64,000 nucleotides of DNA from an uncultured Acetatifactor sp. (GTDB lineage: Bacteria; Bacillota; Clostridia; Lachnospirales; Lachnospiraceae). The stretch covers positions 1 to 64,000 of the forward strand of contig CAJUCE010000017.1 of the NCBI GenBank assembly GCA_910584865.1. The letters run 5' to 3'. The notes below the pieces were generated by a model. That model had not been told where the DNA came from and did no database searches. It saw only the letters and a list, made by a program, of their open reading frames with translations. This document shows positions 41,666 through 50,674 of this stretch, piece by piece (within the stretch, counting starts at the first letter, position 1; every line of letters starts with the position of its first letter). The translations under genes were made by a program, and so were the position numbers.

Positions 41666-42890
41666 AAGATTGTTAGAAAGATATTGTTCCCTTGTCACTA
41701 TATTGACTCCATTCTTAATGATGTATTATGTAGGATTATCAACAACAACATTTTTGGATGTAGCAATATTGTTAGGATATGCGGGAATTTTATGTACGGA
41801 AAAGACAAGCTTGCGGATAGATGAGTTTAAATTGGCCATCATTGTATTTTGCGGATATATATTCGTAAATTATTGTACTAACATTTTTTTTCAGACATTT
41901 TCTGTATTTGGGGTATTGCTGAGAACTGTAAGATTTTTAGTTTATTTAAGTTGGCCTGTTTTAATTTGTGGCAAATTTTTTGACGAGAAATTTACATTTA
42001 CATGTTACAAGTACATTTGTATCTTTGCAACAGGCTTTCTTTTGTTACAATATATTTTTTTAAAATTTCTTAATATTTCGCTGCCAGGGTATATTCCTTT
42101 TTTTACTTTATCAAGACCGGAACTGAAAGAATTTACTGAGTCGCTTTATATGAGCAGTTTTGCAAGACCCAGATCAATCTTTGCAGAGCCGTCTCAGTTT
42201 GGAATTTATGTTACGGGATATTTATGTATTCAGTTATTAAAAAATAAAAAATCATTCCATATACCGCTTTATTTGTTTTTGGCGTTTGGGTTAATGTTAT
42301 CCGGTTCAACTACGTCATATTTTGGCTTGGGATTGAGCCTGCTGATTATTGCGTGTAATTTTTTTAAAAGTATAAAATTTAGAATACCTTTAAAAAGGGT
42401 GCTTTGGTATTGGAGCGGTTTAGTGCTCGTTTTATTAGCAGTGTTTACTCAATTTAACAGGATTATAGCTATAGTCGATAAAGCAATAGTAAGAATGCCT
42501 ACATCATTCCGGAATAGATTAGGGGGATATAAACTCTTGAATGATTTTTTTACTGATCAGCCATTGTTTTCAATCTTATTTGGGATTGGAATGGATGTCG
42601 ATGTTCTGAATAATGTTGTATGGACATCCAGTATTGTAAAAATTGTGTTTTATTTTGGAATTGTAGGAACAGGTTTGCTGATAGGAATAATTATTATGGG
42701 AATCTTTAAATTGGAAGTTCCCAACAGGAGATTGTTGTTGATAATTGTATTCTTGGGTTTTTTTACGGAAGTATTGGTGAGTAGTTGGCTTGTGCTTTTT
42801 TTGCCGTTTATGTATTCTTGCGAAAGGCATAATATGATTTTTTATAAGAAAGAGTATGTTCCTGAACCAGTTCAGTGTCAGAACAATTGA
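41652..42890 (+). CDS. Wzy-type polysaccharide polymerase (O-antigen ligase/polymerase-like)
   Basis: A 412-residue membrane protein with about 11 helices, such as YCSLVTILTPFLMMYYVGLS, FLDVAILLGYAGIL and LLIIVFLGFFTEVLVSSWLV. The periplasm-facing (here extracellular) loop contains SFARPRSIFAEPSQFGIYVT, in which FAEPSQFG is typical of Wzy-like polymerases. Sequence is otherwise poorly conserved, as is normal for Wzy. ATG 41652 is preferred over 41646 because of the CGAGG spacing. It polymerises lipid-linked repeat units outside the membrane. Confidence 0.82.
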   Translation: MKINRRLLERYCSLVTILTPFLMMYYVGLSTTTFLDVAILLGYAGILCTEKTSLRIDEFKLAIIVFCGYIFVNYCTNIFFQTFSVFGVLLRTVRFLVYLSWPVLICGKFFDEKFTFTCYKYICIFATGFLLLQYIFLKFLNISLPGYIPFFTLSRPELKEFTESLYMSSFARPRSIFAEPSQFGIYVTGYLCIQLLKNKKSFHIPLYLFLAFGLMLSGSTTSYFGLGLSLLIIACNFFKSIKFRIPLKRVLWYWSGLVLVLLAVFTQFNRIIAIVDKAIVRMPTSFRNRLGGYKLLNDFFTDQPLFSILFGIGMDVDVLNNVVWTSSIVKIVFYFGIVGTGLLIGIIIMGIFKLEVPNRRLLLIIVFLGFFTEVLVSSWLVLFLPFMYSCERHNMIFYKKEYVPEPVQCQNN

Positions 42891-42911
42891 AGGGTATTAA
42901 GGAGAGTATCG

Positions 42912-44057
42912 ATGAAAGATTATATCTTATCAGTAGTTATTCCTACTAAAAATCGTCAAAAGTATGCATTAAGTGCTGCTAAAGAGGTAAGCGCATTACA
43001 TAGAGAAAAAATACAGGTAGTAGTACATGATAATAGTAATAATAATTCCCTGGAACAGATGATAAAGAATGAAAATCTACAAAATGTGACATATATATAT
43101 TGTGCAGATAGTTTATCTGGAGTAGAAAATTTTAACCGGTCACTGGAATATGTGAAGGGTGAGTATGTTTGTATGATAGGCGATGATGACGGCGTACTAC
43201 CGGAAATCGTTAAGTGTGTGGAGTGGATGAAGGATAAAAATATTGATGCAGTAAAGGCTGTGCGAAGTATTGTATATCATTGGCCAGGAAATTCAAGTAA
43301 TCTTTCAGCAATGTTGAGAATATATGGGAATCATGATGTCTGTCATAAAATGGATACAATGGCTGCTGTCATACAGTTATTAAAGAACGGAGGGCAGAAT
43401 TATTCAAAATATGATCTAGCTGTGAGCTATCATGGAATTGTAAAAAAAGCATGCTTGGATGCAGTGAAAAGACAAACTGGTAAATACTTTGATGGAGTAT
43501 CACCAGATATATACAGCGCAGTATGTTTAAGTTTGCTCAAAGACTTGAAAGCATACTATATAAATAAGCCTATTCTTATTTCAGGAATCTGCCCCAAAAG
43601 CACAAGTGCTGACAGTGCTGAAGGAAAGCATTTTGGAAAATTAGAGGATATCGATCATCTTTGTGATATGAAAACATATAATTGGGATCAAGTGGTTCCT
43701 TACATTTATAGTGTTGAAACTGTCTGGGCAGAAACTGCATTAAAAGCGTTGGAACAGATGGGGAGACAAGATTTGAAAAATTATTTTAACCGACGATATT
43801 TAATAAATTTGTTATATCAAAATAATTGTCAACATTATAAAGAATTAAATGAAATTCTGGGAAATAATTATGACCTAAGTAAAGATATAAAGAAAATAAC
43901 ATTTAAACGAAGATGTCGAAAGCTACTTTCATTATTGCACATAAATATGCGAGAGTTCTTTAAAATTGATACAATATATAATGAAGTGCAGAATATACAG
44001 CAGGCCTATGAACTATCGTTAAAGCATGTAAAAAACGAGGAATACAGGATTGAATAA
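42912..44057 (+). CDS. Glycosyltransferase family 2
   Basis: A 381-residue GT-A enzyme. It starts YILSVVIPTKNRQKYALSAA, with VVVHDNSNNNSLEQMI and the metal-binding DXD in GEYVCMIGDDDGVLPEIVKC. The C-terminal ~130 residues are helical and unusual in family 2, ending with KHVKNEEYRIE. GGAGAG precedes ATG 42912. Its stop overlaps the flippase start by eight bases. Inverting mechanism is expected for the family; donor unknown. Confidence 0.88.
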   Translation: MKDYILSVVIPTKNRQKYALSAAKEVSALHREKIQVVVHDNSNNNSLEQMIKNENLQNVTYIYCADSLSGVENFNRSLEYVKGEYVCMIGDDDGVLPEIVKCVEWMKDKNIDAVKAVRSIVYHWPGNSSNLSAMLRIYGNHDVCHKMDTMAAVIQLLKNGGQNYSKYDLAVSYHGIVKKACLDAVKRQTGKYFDGVSPDIYSAVCLSLLKDLKAYYINKPILISGICPKSTSADSAEGKHFGKLEDIDHLCDMKTYNWDQVVPYIYSVETVWAETALKALEQMGRQDLKNYFNRRYLINLLYQNNCQHYKELNEILGNNYDLSKDIKKITFKRRCRKLLSLLHINMREFFKIDTIYNEVQNIQQAYELSLKHVKNEEYRIE

Positions 44058-45558
44058 AAATGTAACGATTAATATTTTTGCCAATTTTTTAGGGAAAATA
44101 ATTACCATGCTTTCCACGTATCTTTTTTTACCGATTTATTTGAAATATTTGGGTGGAGAGTTATACGGCGTAGTTAGTTTTTACGCTACATTGCAAAGTG
44201 CAATGCTTATTTTAGGGATGGGCCTCACTTCTACATTAAGAAAAGAATTCGCGGTAGAAGGCGATTCTGAGAGAAAATATAAATTGCTGAGAGCAGTGGA
44301 GTATATATATTTTTTGGTAATGTTTATCATTATAGGAATATGCTTTGGGTTTGCGGGTTCTGTTATTATTAAATATATTAATCTTGGTAATTTAAATGCG
44401 GGTGAGATAAAATTTGCTATAGGGCTTATGGGAATATCTATTGCCTTTCACCTTCTATCAAATTTATATAGTGGGTGTCTTCTTGGTGTAGGAAAACAGG
44501 TAAGAGCCAATATATGGCAAACATTGTGGGCAATTGGAAGAGCCGGCAGTGCTGTATTGGTCATAATTTATATAGACGTAAATATTATACTGTTTTTTTC
44601 TGCACAGATTATTGTTGATATTATATATGTTATTATTCTGCGTCTGGATATTTATTTTTATCTGAAGAAAAATAGTTTTAGAAAGTATCGATTTAAACTG
44701 GGTGATTTTAAAATAATTCAAAGTATTATTCCATATACAAGTGGTTTGCTGGGAATTTCTATAATTTCTATGTTGAATACTCAGTTGGATAAAGTATTGG
44801 TACTTGAGAAATTCGATTTTGCTACATTAGGTATCTATAATACGGCTTCTACGCTTGCGCAGATTCCTAATAGTATTGTCACGATATTAATGGTTGCAAT
44901 CTACAATGAGTTGATTAGTTCATATGCAAGTGGAGATAGAGAGAGATATGCAAGGGTATACATAGAATATTATCAGAAAGTATATTCTTTTTTAATATCC
45001 GTTGTAGTATTTATGGGGGCATTTTCTGTTCAAATACTACAAGTGTGGACAAAGAATGAACAGATGGCTTTAAGTGCAGCGGCAATTTCTGGAATTTTGT
45101 TGGTAGGAAATATGTTTTTGGGGATGCAGCAGGTTCCATATTATTTTTTGTTGGCAGCAGGAAGAACCCGTTATAATAATATAATGGGAGTTATTTCTTG
45201 TTTGATCAATATAGTGGTTACACCTATTATGGTATTGAAAGGAGGCTTATTTGGGGCTGGGATGATGTATATGCTGTTGAGGGCAGCAGAATTTTTTTGC
45301 TTGACTATTATTGTTCAAAAAAAATATATTCAAGAAAAGTATTTGAATTGGATGATTATAAATATCGTAATTCCGGCGCTGCTTACTGTTGCTGATTGTT
45401 ATATAGTCTATAAGTTAATATACTTCTGTAATTTTCCAATCATAATACAGGTGGCTGTTGCAATTGCAATGGGAGCTGGAGCGTTTGGAATCCATTTGTG
45501 GATTTTGCAGAAAACAAAATATGAAACTAAATTTATGCGGAGAACAGTAGAGATTTGA
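44050..45558 (+). CDS. Wzx-type lipid-linked oligosaccharide flippase
   Basis: A 502-residue membrane protein with about 14 helices (MATE/PST-like). It begins NVTINIFANFLGKIITMLST and YLFLPIYLKYLGGELYGVVS; later STLAQIPNSIVTILMVAIYN and FLGMQQVPYYFLLAAGRTRY then NIMGVISCLINIVVTPIMVL are typical of Wzx flippases. The start is TTG 44050, because the only nearby ATG is followed by a stop. GAGGAAT lies about ten bases upstream. It overlaps the preceding gene by eight bases. Confidence 0.9.
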   Translation: MNKNVTINIFANFLGKIITMLSTYLFLPIYLKYLGGELYGVVSFYATLQSAMLILGMGLTSTLRKEFAVEGDSERKYKLLRAVEYIYFLVMFIIIGICFGFAGSVIIKYINLGNLNAGEIKFAIGLMGISIAFHLLSNLYSGCLLGVGKQVRANIWQTLWAIGRAGSAVLVIIYIDVNIILFFSAQIIVDIIYVIILRLDIYFYLKKNSFRKYRFKLGDFKIIQSIIPYTSGLLGISIISMLNTQLDKVLVLEKFDFATLGIYNTASTLAQIPNSIVTILMVAIYNELISSYASGDRERYARVYIEYYQKVYSFLISVVVFMGAFSVQILQVWTKNEQMALSAAAISGILLVGNMFLGMQQVPYYFLLAAGRTRYNNIMGVISCLINIVVTPIMVLKGGLFGAGMMYMLLRAAEFFCLTIIVQKKYIQEKYLNWMIINIVIPALLTVADCYIVYKLIYFCNFPIIIQVAVAIAMGAGAFGIHLWILQKTKYETKFMRRTVEI

Positions 45559-45568
45559 AAGGCTAAAA

Positions 45569-46771
45569 ATGAAAGTTTTGTTGATTAATTTGACTATGGG
45601 GATTGGAAGTACAGGGAAAATTGTTGCTGAAATTAAGAAGGAAACAGAAAGAGCAGGAGGAAAGGCATATGTAGCATATGGTTTTTACCGTTCGCATGAG
45701 TGTGATTGTTATCAGATTAGAAAGGGGGGTAAGCTTGCGGTTGTATATGAATTATATAGGATTCGGTTTACCGGATATCATGGTTATACTTCTAAAAGGG
45801 CAACACAGAAATTAATCGGGTATATTAAAGAAATAGAGCCAGATATAATAAATTTACACAATATTCACTCTGGTTATTTGAATTTACCTGTTTTATTTCA
45901 ATTTTTGCGTGAGTTTACAAAGCCAATAGTGTGGACAATACATGATTGCTGGCCGTTTACAGGGCATTGTTCGTACTATTCAATGATTAAATGTGCTAAA
46001 TGGAAGAAAGGATGTTACGATTGTAAGAATCGATATGCATATCCCCAAAGATATTTATTTGATCGGTCAGCTTACCAATGGAAAGATAAAAGAGAGATGT
46101 TTACGAATATAGAGTGTATGGAATTGGTGACTCCTTCAAAATGGCTGGCAGATGAGATCGGAGAGTCTTTTTTGAAAAGTTATCCGGTAAGGGTAATCTC
46201 AAATGGTATCAATTTGAATGTCTTTCAATATCGTGACAGTAAAATTAAAAAAAGATTAAATATAGAAAACAAAAAAGTAATCTTAGGTGTTGCGATGTCT
46301 TGGGGAAAAAGAAAGGGCCTTGATGATTTTTTTCAATTGAGTACATTACTTGATGACAGCTATGTTATTATTTTGATCGGATTAAAAAAAGCTTACAAAG
46401 AGTACCCTAAAATTATTCCTGTAGACAGAACAGAGAATCAGCAACAATTAGCAGAGTTTTATTCAAGTGCAGAATGTTTCGTTAATCCCAGCCGGGAGGA
46501 AACATTAGGGATGACTACAATTGAAGCAATGGCATGCGGAATTCCGGTTATTACATATAATAGGACGGCTGTTTCTGAACCGGTTGGGAATGACTGCGGA
46601 ATCATTCTTGAAGAGGATAGACCGGAAAAAATTGTTGAAGCAATTCATTTAATTGAAAATAGCAATATTGATTATCGTAGAGTGTGTAGAAAGCATGCGG
46701 AAGAGCATTTTAATAGTGAAGATTGCTTTCGGCAGTATATAGAGTTGTACCAATCATTGTGTAAGAAGTAA
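45569..46771 (+). CDS. Glycosyltransferase family 4 (WcaC-like)
   Basis: A 400-residue GT-B enzyme. MKVLLINLTMGIGSTGKIVA, INLHNIHSGYLNLPVLFQFL and WTIHDCWPFTGHCSYY are characteristic of a WcaC-like subgroup, with a cysteine-rich insert (MIKCAKWKKGCYDCKNRY). The donor domain shows ILGVAMSWGKRKGLDDFFQL and the EX7E motif FVNPSREETLGMTTIEAMAC then GIPVITYNRTAVSE. It follows the flippase after ten bases. The four cysteines may bind a metal. Confidence 0.9.
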   Translation: MKVLLINLTMGIGSTGKIVAEIKKETERAGGKAYVAYGFYRSHECDCYQIRKGGKLAVVYELYRIRFTGYHGYTSKRATQKLIGYIKEIEPDIINLHNIHSGYLNLPVLFQFLREFTKPIVWTIHDCWPFTGHCSYYSMIKCAKWKKGCYDCKNRYAYPQRYLFDRSAYQWKDKREMFTNIECMELVTPSKWLADEIGESFLKSYPVRVISNGINLNVFQYRDSKIKKRLNIENKKVILGVAMSWGKRKGLDDFFQLSTLLDDSYVIILIGLKKAYKEYPKIIPVDRTENQQQLAEFYSSAECFVNPSREETLGMTTIEAMACGIPVITYNRTAVSEPVGNDCGIILEEDRPEKIVEAIHLIENSNIDYRRVCRKHAEEHFNSEDCFRQYIELYQSLCKK

Positions 46772-46802
46772 TAGTGTATGTTTTGAAAAAGGAGAAGGAA
46801 TA

Positions 46803-47891
46803 ATGATATCTTTAGTAAAACCTTACATAGCACCAAAAGAAGAAATGATGCCTGAAATTGAACAGATTCTCTATAGCGGCTATATCGCGGTAGGAGAAGC
46901 AGTTGACAAATTCGAGTCGGAATTTGGAGATTACATTGAAAATCCGAATGTGGTGTCCTTATCATCAGGAACAGCGGCATTGCATATTGCATTATCCCTA
47001 TTAGATATTGGTCCGGGAGACGAGGTAATCAGCACTGCAATGACAGCAGAGCCTACAAATACAACAATTGCACTTACCGGAGCTAAAATTGTTTGGGCGG
47101 ATGTGGACAGGCAGACAGGATTACTGGATCCCGCTTCTGTACGAGAAAAAATTACTGAACGTACGAGAGCAATTATGTTAGTACATTACGCAGGTATGGT
47201 TTGCAATATGGATGAATTTAACAAGATATCTGATGAGTATAACATACCAGTTATTGAAGACAGCGCTCATGCATTGAGTAGTAAATATGCAGGTAAGCCG
47301 GTGGGATCTAATTCCAGGTATACCTGCTATTCTTTTCAGGCAATAAAGCATATGACTACAATTGATGGGGGAGCAATTAGTTTTAAAGAGGGAACAGAAG
47401 TAAATGAAGCAAAAAAATTACGCTGGTTTGGCTTGGATAAAAAATGTTCAAGATTAGAAAACGATATTAGAAAAGCGGGATATAAGTATGGTATGAATAA
47501 TGTAAATGCAACAATAGGTTTGGTGCAATTACGACATATGAAGGATATAATCGGAAAACATATTGCGAACGGCAAGTATTACGACCAAGCATTATCAAGT
47601 ATTCCAGGGATTACATTGATTCCATATTATCCAAATACAGAGCCGTCATATTGGTTATATACAATGCAGGTAGAGAACAGAGCGGAATTTTGCAGGTTGT
47701 TAGAGAGTCGAGGTATTATGGCTTCTTTATTGCATCATAGGAGTGATACGCACAGTGTATTTAGCCTTTCTAAATGTGAACTTCCGGCCCTGGATCAGTT
47801 TTACGAGCATTTTGTACATATTCCATGTGGCTGGTGGGTAGGTGATGAAGACAGAGAGTTCATTGTTGATACAATTAAACGAGGGTGGTAA
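46803..47891 (+). CDS. DegT/DnrJ/EryC1-type PLP aminotransferase
   Basis: A 362-residue sugar aminotransferase. PLP contacts include VVSLSSGTAALHIALSLLDI and VIEDSAHALSSKYAGKPVGS; the Schiff-base Lys182 is in CYSFQAIKHMTTIDGGAISF. The C-terminal EHFVHIPCGWWVGDEDREFI closes the active site. GGAGAAGG precedes ATG 46803. It would aminate a 4-keto or 3-keto UDP-sugar for the later acylation step. A diverged paralogue without the Lys follows immediately. Confidence 0.92.
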   Translation: MISLVKPYIAPKEEMMPEIEQILYSGYIAVGEAVDKFESEFGDYIENPNVVSLSSGTAALHIALSLLDIGPGDEVISTAMTAEPTNTTIALTGAKIVWADVDRQTGLLDPASVREKITERTRAIMLVHYAGMVCNMDEFNKISDEYNIPVIEDSAHALSSKYAGKPVGSNSRYTCYSFQAIKHMTTIDGGAISFKEGTEVNEAKKLRWFGLDKKCSRLENDIRKAGYKYGMNNVNATIGLVQLRHMKDIIGKHIANGKYYDQALSSIPGITLIPYYPNTEPSYWLYTMQVENRAEFCRLLESRGIMASLLHHRSDTHSVFSLSKCELPALDQFYEHFVHIPCGWWVGDEDREFIVDTIKRGW

Positions 47892-47893
47892 TT

Positions 47894-48976
47894 ATGATTT
47901 CACTATATAAACCATTTATGCCAGAATTACCGGATTTAAACAGGATTTTACATTCAGGCAGTCTTGCATATGGCGAATATACCAGAGAATTCGAAAAGAA
48001 GTTGAAATTATTTTTGGATACGGATTCTCAGGTACTTGCTACAAATTCTTTTAATATGGCAATAGCTGTAGCGACTTCTGTGCTAAATATAAAGTCTGGA
48101 GATGAGGTCATTGCTTCTCCGATGGCCTGTTTAGCTTCAACGCAGCCATTTGCGACTCAGGGGATAAGGGTGATATGGGCTGATGTAGATCCCAGGACGG
48201 GTACTTTATGCCCTGAGAGTGTCCGAAAAAAAATTAGTAAACAAACAAAAGCAATTGTACATAATCATTTTTGTGGGTATCCCGGGTTCATTGATGAGAT
48301 CAATGTAATTGGAAAAGAATATGGAATTTCTGTAATTGATGACTGCATAGAAGCATTCGGAAGCGAATATAAAGGAAGAAAATTGGGGAATTGTGGAACT
48401 GATATTACAATTTTTTCTTTTAATGCGGTAAGGATTCCTAATACTATAGATGGCGGTGCTATAATTATTCATAATAAAGATTTATTAAAGCAGGCAGTAT
48501 TAATTCGTGATTGTGGGATTGATCGAAGTATTTTTAGGGATGAGCTGGGAGAAATTAGTCCGTTATGTGATATTACAGTGACAGGGCATAGCGCAACTAT
48601 GAGTAATGTAAATGCATATATAGGAATATGCCAAATGGAAAACATGCATGAAATATTAAAAAGGCAGCGTAGGCAGGCATTATGGTGGGATCGCGAGTTA
48701 GAAAATAATGCAGCGATAGAAAGGATAGTTAGAAAAGAAATTCATCCTAATTATTGGGTATATGGCACATTAGTTTCGGAGAAGCGGGAAACCATTAGGA
48801 AATATAGAAAATTAGGTTGGTATGCTTCGGGAGTACATATAAATAATAATATATATTCGATTTTTGGAAGACAGGATAATTTACCGGGAGTGGACGAGTT
48901 CTACTCCCATTTTGTTGCATTACCATGTGGGTGGTGGGTACAGGAGGAAGTTGGACAATGCAAAGAAGTATATTAA
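47894..48976 (+). CDS. DegT/DnrJ/EryC1 paralogue without the PLP lysine
   Basis: A 360-residue homologue of the preceding aminotransferase, ending YSHFVALPCGWWVQEEVGQC. The position of the Schiff-base Lys is Arg180 in FSFNAVRIPNTIDGGAIII. Other PLP contacts have also changed: SSGTAALH is TNSFNMAIA, and EDSAHALSS is DDCIEAFGS. The change is thus a coherent divergence and not one stray mutation. ATG 47894 follows GAGGGTGG. Likely roles are a non-PLP partner of the active paralogue, or an enzyme of new chemistry. ColD, a DegT relative with His in place of Lys, shows that other chemistry exists in this fold. Confidence 0.85.
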   Translation: MISLYKPFMPELPDLNRILHSGSLAYGEYTREFEKKLKLFLDTDSQVLATNSFNMAIAVATSVLNIKSGDEVIASPMACLASTQPFATQGIRVIWADVDPRTGTLCPESVRKKISKQTKAIVHNHFCGYPGFIDEINVIGKEYGISVIDDCIEAFGSEYKGRKLGNCGTDITIFSFNAVRIPNTIDGGAIIIHNKDLLKQAVLIRDCGIDRSIFRDELGEISPLCDITVTGHSATMSNVNAYIGICQMENMHEILKRQRRQALWWDRELENNAAIERIVRKEIHPNYWVYGTLVSEKRETIRKYRKLGWYASGVHINNNIYSIFGRQDNLPGVDEFYSHFVALPCGWWVQEEVGQCKEVY

Positions 48977-50628
48977 TTTCGGATATTTGCAGGGTATTGG
49001 CACTTCAATATATCGGAGAAGATATTGCGATTAATGGGTTAAACTTGTGTAACAGAATAAGTGAATATGATAGAATTATAACTTATGTTACCAATGAAAC
49101 ATATGTGGAAACTATTCTGCATAATGAGGCGGTGACTGTGATTATACTTGCAGAGGATACATTAAATTTTTATAAATATCTCTGCGAAAAAAGGAAAATG
49201 GGATTAATTGTATGCGAAAATCCAGAAGAGATATTTTATGATATTCATGAGTATTTATATAGGAAAACGGATTTTTATGAAAAGTTTTCATTTTCTGCAA
49301 AAATAGATGAAAGCAGCAGAATACATCAGAAGGCTGTAATTGACGATGGTGTCATAATCGGGAAAAATGTAGTAATAGGGGCAAATACAGTGATACATGC
49401 AGGAACTGTTATTGAAGATAACTGTATGATAGGATGTAACACTATTATTGGTTCAGAGGGATTTCAGGTAGTTAGAATAAATGGAATAAATCGGAAAATT
49501 ACGCATTGTGGAGGCGTTTTAATAAGACACGATACATTTATTGGCGATAATAGCACAATTTGTAATTCTTTATTTGAAGGGCATACCTATATTGGCGAAG
49601 GTGCTATGATTGATAATTTAGTACATGTAGGACACAATGGATATGTGGGTGATAATGCTGTTGTGACTGCGGGAACAATTCTATGTGGGAGTTCGGCTGT
49701 AGAGGATGGGGCATGGATTGGTGTAAATAGTTCTGTATTAAACCGAGTAGTTGTTGGTAAAAATTCAAAAGTTGGAATAGGTAGCGTGGTTACGAGACAG
49801 GTGCCTGATAACACATTAGCTTATGGTGTACCAGCAAAAGTAAAGATGATTTTTGCGGGGGGACGGAGACTAGGCATTAATGTTTTAAGTTGGCTGTGTA
49901 CGCTTAGCTGGATTGAAGTAGCGGCGATCGTTCCAATTCCTCGTGAATTGGATATGGAAGCAGCAGATGATATGCAGCGGATAATAGACAGGTATCAATT
50001 ACAGGTATGCTCAATGGAAGAAGTAAAGGGAAAACAATTTGATATAGGTCTATCAGTTAATTATCATAAGATTATACCAGCAGAAATTTTATCTGTTTGT
50101 AAGAGAGGATTTTATAATATACATCATTCCTATAATATGCGGTTGAGAGGACGGAATATAGCGACACATGCTATTTTGAATTGCAGGAAAGAGAAAAAGT
50201 TTTATCACGGAACATCCTTGCATATGATGATTCCAGAGTTGGATGCAGGACCGATTATTGCGAGTGCAGCATGTGAAATATCATATATGGATACGGCATT
50301 TTCATTGTTTCAGAAGACAGATCGGTTGGCGTTGCAATTGGTAAAGGAGTGGTTTCCTCGTATTGCACAGGAAACCGTGTATCCTTATTATGTGCCTGAA
50401 GCTGGTGTACATTATTATAAAAATAAAGATTTACCTTCTAAGGAGATTTTGGTTGATGTGTGGGATGGAGAAAAGATTTACGATTATGTAAGGGCTTTTG
50501 ATTTTCCAGATAAGGAACCGGCTTATATATTTGAAGATGGGATGAAAAAAGAACTGGTATTGGAACCACGAAATATTTATACGGAAAGGATCTATATAAA
50601 AGGTCATACTTATTATACGAACAACTAA
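48958..50628 (+). CDS. Fusion of LpxD-like N-acyltransferase and formyltransferase
   Basis: A 556-residue two-domain protein. Residues ~1-300 resemble LpxD: an N-terminal uridine-binding-like domain, then a left-handed beta-helix of hexapeptide repeats (VIIGKNVVIGANTVIHAGTV; IGDNSTICNSLFEGHTYIGE), with His226 in HVGHNGYVGDNAVVTAG at the catalytic place. Residues ~310-510 form a methionyl-tRNA/sugar formyltransferase fold with the N-H-D triad: Asn387 and His389 in FYNIHHSYNMRLRGRN and Asp429 in IPELDAGPII. The C-terminal ~80 residues resemble the formyltransferase tail. AGGAGG sits before ATG 48958, inside the preceding gene, which it overlaps by 19 bases. It would acylate or formylate an amino sugar made by the DegT enzyme. 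Confidence 0.82.
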   Translation: MQRSILISDICRVLALQYIGEDIAINGLNLCNRISEYDRIITYVTNETYVETILHNEAVTVIILAEDTLNFYKYLCEKRKMGLIVCENPEEIFYDIHEYLYRKTDFYEKFSFSAKIDESSRIHQKAVIDDGVIIGKNVVIGANTVIHAGTVIEDNCMIGCNTIIGSEGFQVVRINGINRKITHCGGVLIRHDTFIGDNSTICNSLFEGHTYIGEGAMIDNLVHVGHNGYVGDNAVVTAGTILCGSSAVEDGAWIGVNSSVLNRVVVGKNSKVGIGSVVTRQVPDNTLAYGVPAKVKMIFAGGRRLGINVLSWLCTLSWIEVAAIVPIPRELDMEAADDMQRIIDRYQLQVCSMEEVKGKQFDIGLSVNYHKIIPAEILSVCKRGFYNIHHSYNMRLRGRNIATHAILNCRKEKKFYHGTSLHMMIPELDAGPIIASAACEISYMDTAFSLFQKTDRLALQLVKEWFPRIAQETVYPYYVPEAGVHYYKNKDLPSKEILVDVWDGEKIYDYVRAFDFPDKEPAYIFEDGMKKELVLEPRNIYTERIYIKGHTYYTNN

Positions 50629-50674
50629 TTGAACTTGATTATAAATGATTATATAACGAAGAGGAGAATAATAA

